From: Candidatus Formimonas warabiya
GTDB taxonomy: Bacteria > Bacillota > Dehalobacteriia > Dehalobacteriales > Dehalobacteriaceae
Length of the DNA stretch: 64,000 bases
Assembly: GCF_002777255.1 (NCBI RefSeq)
Contig: NZ_CP017634.1
Location: 3,670,903-3,734,902 of the forward strand
Reading direction: 5' to 3'
Position 1 is the first letter of the stretch; every line of letters starts with the position of its first letter. This document shows positions 62,553 to 64,000 of the stretch, piece after piece. A program made the position numbers and the translations under genes. A model generated the notes under the pieces. The model worked only from the letters and a program-made list of their open reading frames with translations, made no database searches and was not told the origin of the DNA.

Positions 62553-63101
62553 ATGGGTACAGAAGAAAGGGAAATGCTAGATAAAGCAAGACAAATAATA
62601 ATTAATTCTTTAGGGGAACAAATCAGACTATATGGCATAACACCCTCAAATGGCCGCTTGTTTGGAATCCTATATTTCCACGAAGAACCCATGACATTAG
62701 ACGAAATGGCCCAAGAAATGGGAATGAGTAAAACAGCCATGAGCAATGTGGCACGAAGTTTAATTGATGTTAAAATGCTTGATCGTGTTTGGACAAAAGG
62801 TAGCCGAAAACATCTTTATCGTGCCCGAACAGACTTTTTTAAGAATTACTTGGAATTTGTAGCCATGCAAGCTAAAGCGGAAAGAGAAATTGCCTTGAAA
62901 GATTACGACAAAGTTGAACCTATCTATGAGCAGCTTTTACAAAGCTCAGACGACGAAATAAAACGGCAAGCCGAGTTAGATTTCAATAAAATCAAAGAAG
63001 ACAAAAAGTATTATTACTGGTTGGAAAGAGTAGCTAAGTTTTTGGAAAACGAAGAAATTATTAAATACGTCCCCAAAGAAGAACCGAATTCCTTTAAGTA
63101 A
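62553..63101 (+). CDS. GbsR/MarR-family transcriptional regulator
   Basis: This 182-residue winged-helix regulator is of the GbsR type, whose members sense choline or other quaternary amines in Bacillus. GRLFGILYFHEEPMTLDEMAQEMGMSKTAMSNVARSL is the DNA-binding helix-turn-helix, and the C-terminal half is a helical dimerisation region. ATG 62553 lies 7 bases after GGAGG; a TTG at 62550 is the other candidate. It is divergent from the C45 gene, and the two palindromes between them are natural operators. The ligand is unknown. Confidence 0.88.
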   Translation: MGTEEREMLDKARQIIINSLGEQIRLYGITPSNGRLFGILYFHEEPMTLDEMAQEMGMSKTAMSNVARSLIDVKMLDRVWTKGSRKHLYRARTDFFKNYLEFVAMQAKAEREIALKDYDKVEPIYEQLLQSSDDEIKRQAELDFNKIKEDKKYYYWLERVAKFLENEEIIKYVPKEEPNSFK

Positions 63102-63184
63102 AGAGGTGATTCACCTGCTTCTTAAAAATGGAAGATGGCAGCCAGCAAGGCTTACCATCTTCTTTAACGAAGATAAGTTATCTT

Positions 63185-63208
63185 GAGCCAGGGAACTTTC
63201 CCTGGCTC
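63185..63208. terminator. Hairpin between converging genes
   Basis: GAGCCAGGGAA and TTCCCTGGCTC pair perfectly around a CT. It lies between the regulator stop and the dnaB stop. There is no U tail, so it is a probable bidirectional stop site. Confidence 0.55.
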
Positions 63209-63220
63209 ACCAATAAATAA

Positions 63221-64000
63221 TTAATAGGATCCTTGGCCCGGTTCTTTGGCCAGGTCCATAAACTTGGTATATTCTTTTAAAAATGCCAGCTCCGCTTTTC
63301 CTACCGGCCCGTTGCGGTGCTTGGCCACAATGATTTCCGCAATACCCCTTTGTTCCGTATCCGGATCATAATACTCAGGCCGGTGGATGAAAATCACCAC
63401 ATCGGCATCCTGCTCCAAAGCGCCCGATTCCCGCAAGTGGCTCAGGGTGGGCCTTTTATCGGAACTTTGCTCCACGGCACGGGACAGTTGGGATAAAGCC
63501 AATACCGGCACTTCCAATTCCCGGGCCAATGCTTTCAGGGAGCGGGATATTTCTGAGATCTCCTGCTGCCTGTTTTCCGACCGGCGGTTTCCCTGCATCA
63601 GCTGAATATAATCGATCACAATCAAATCAAGTCCTTTTTCTGCTTTCAGCCTGCGGGCTTTGGCCCGCATTTCCAATACGGTAATACCGGGGGTATCATC
63701 CAGATAAATTTTTGCTTCCGCCAAAGGAGCCAATGCTACGGAAAGCCTGCGCCATTCTTCTTCCGTAACATATCCGGTTCTTACCTTGGATTGGTCCACT
63801 CTGGCTTCCGCACAGAGCATCCTTTGTACCAGCTGTTCTTTGGACATTTCCAGGCTGAATACGGCCACAGTTTTTCCGTATTTGACCCCGGAATTCTGGG
63901 CAATGTTTAAACAAAAGGAAGTCTTTCCCATCGCCGGTCTGGCCGCAACAATAATCAGATCGCTTTTTTGCAGCCCGGAAAGATAGTAATCCAGGTTTTT
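63221..64000 (-). CDS. dnaB: Replicative DNA helicase DnaB (partial, 5' end outside window)
   Basis: The last 259 residues of DnaB are present; the gene enters from the right edge. The Walker A lysine lies in [17 protein letters not shown], near the window edge. Conserved downstream motifs are [61 protein letters not shown] and [12 protein letters not shown]. It unwinds DNA at the replication fork. It converges with the GbsR/MarR-type regulator. Confidence 0.97.
   Translation of the reverse strand, partial: KNLDYYLSGLQKSDLIIVAARPAMGKTSFCLNIAQNSGVKYGKTVAVFSLEMSKEQLVQRMLCAEARVDQSKVRTGYVTEEEWRRLSVALAPLAEAKIYLDDTPGITVLEMRAKARRLKAEKGLDLIVIDYIQLMQGNRRSENRQQEISEISRSLKALARELEVPVLALSQLSRAVEQSSDKRPTLSHLRESGALEQDADVVIFIHRPEYYDPDTEQRGIAEIIVAKHRNGPVGKAELAFLKEYTKFMDLAKEPGQGSY

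Overview
The window reads as chromosomal DNA of an anaerobic, Gram-positive-type bacterium, most like the Peptococcaceae or related Clostridia. The grounds are a SCIFF peptide with its radical SAM maturase, a Ni-CO dehydrogenase cluster, non-pyrrolysine MttB/corrinoid methyl transfer, OpuC-type osmolyte uptake, AGGAGG-type ribosome sites and frequent TTG/GTG starts. I cannot name the species. Most genes lie on the minus strand.

Region 1 (1-11.3 kb) looks like a quaternary-amine regulon. An OpuC-type ABC transporter runs leftward from a textbook sigma-54 promoter. A divergent sigma-54 activator (PAS-AAA+-Fis) lies next to it. A six-gene leftward operon follows: DMT permease, small winged-helix protein, APH/choline-kinase-like phosphotransferase, MttB-family methyltransferase, corrinoid protein and a second DMT permease. 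This operon also starts from a good -24/-12 promoter, so one activator may couple uptake of a trimethylammonium compound to its demethylation.

Region 2 (11.3-19.8 kb) holds two AT-rich secreted proteins, then rlmH, an HtrA protease, a WalJ-like hydrolase, murA and a PocR/AraC regulator. Region 3 (20-27.3 kb) is a plus-strand aconitase-citrate lyase operon (acn-citC-citD-citE-citF-citX-citG), divergent from the PocR/AraC regulator.

Region 4 (27.3-39.2 kb) contains an MFS exporter, an MA-family peptidase, a ferredoxin, a copper-chaperone-like protein, trxB, a CoA-binding protein, an M23 peptidase, CcdA, the SCIFF pair and a three-gene [NiFe] hydrogenase. The hydrogenase small subunit has Asn in place of one expected proximal-cluster Cys, and the large subunit ends exactly at the mature C-terminal His.

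Region 5 (39.2-44.4 kb) is a CO module: a CooA-like regulator, then cooF, cooS and an FAD/NAD oxidoreductase. A sequence matching the CooA consensus overlaps the regulator gene's terminator. Five tRNA genes (Lys-Glu-Val-Asp-Gly) follow.

Region 6 (44.4-57.8 kb) is largely housekeeping: purA, a FAD dehydrogenase, a class III aminotransferase, a VanW protein, pfkA, a tautomerase, an UlaG-like hydrolase, ilvC, an iron alcohol dehydrogenase, a membrane protein and a polysaccharide deacetylase. Region 7 (58-63.1 kb) is a compact catabolic island with an NCS1 permease, a 57-residue membrane protein, an isochorismatase-family hydrolase, a C45 acyltransferase and a GbsR/MarR regulator. A 46-bp perfect palindrome lies between the last two. 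The window ends inside dnaB. Two families of dispersed palindromic repeats occur in intergenic gaps.
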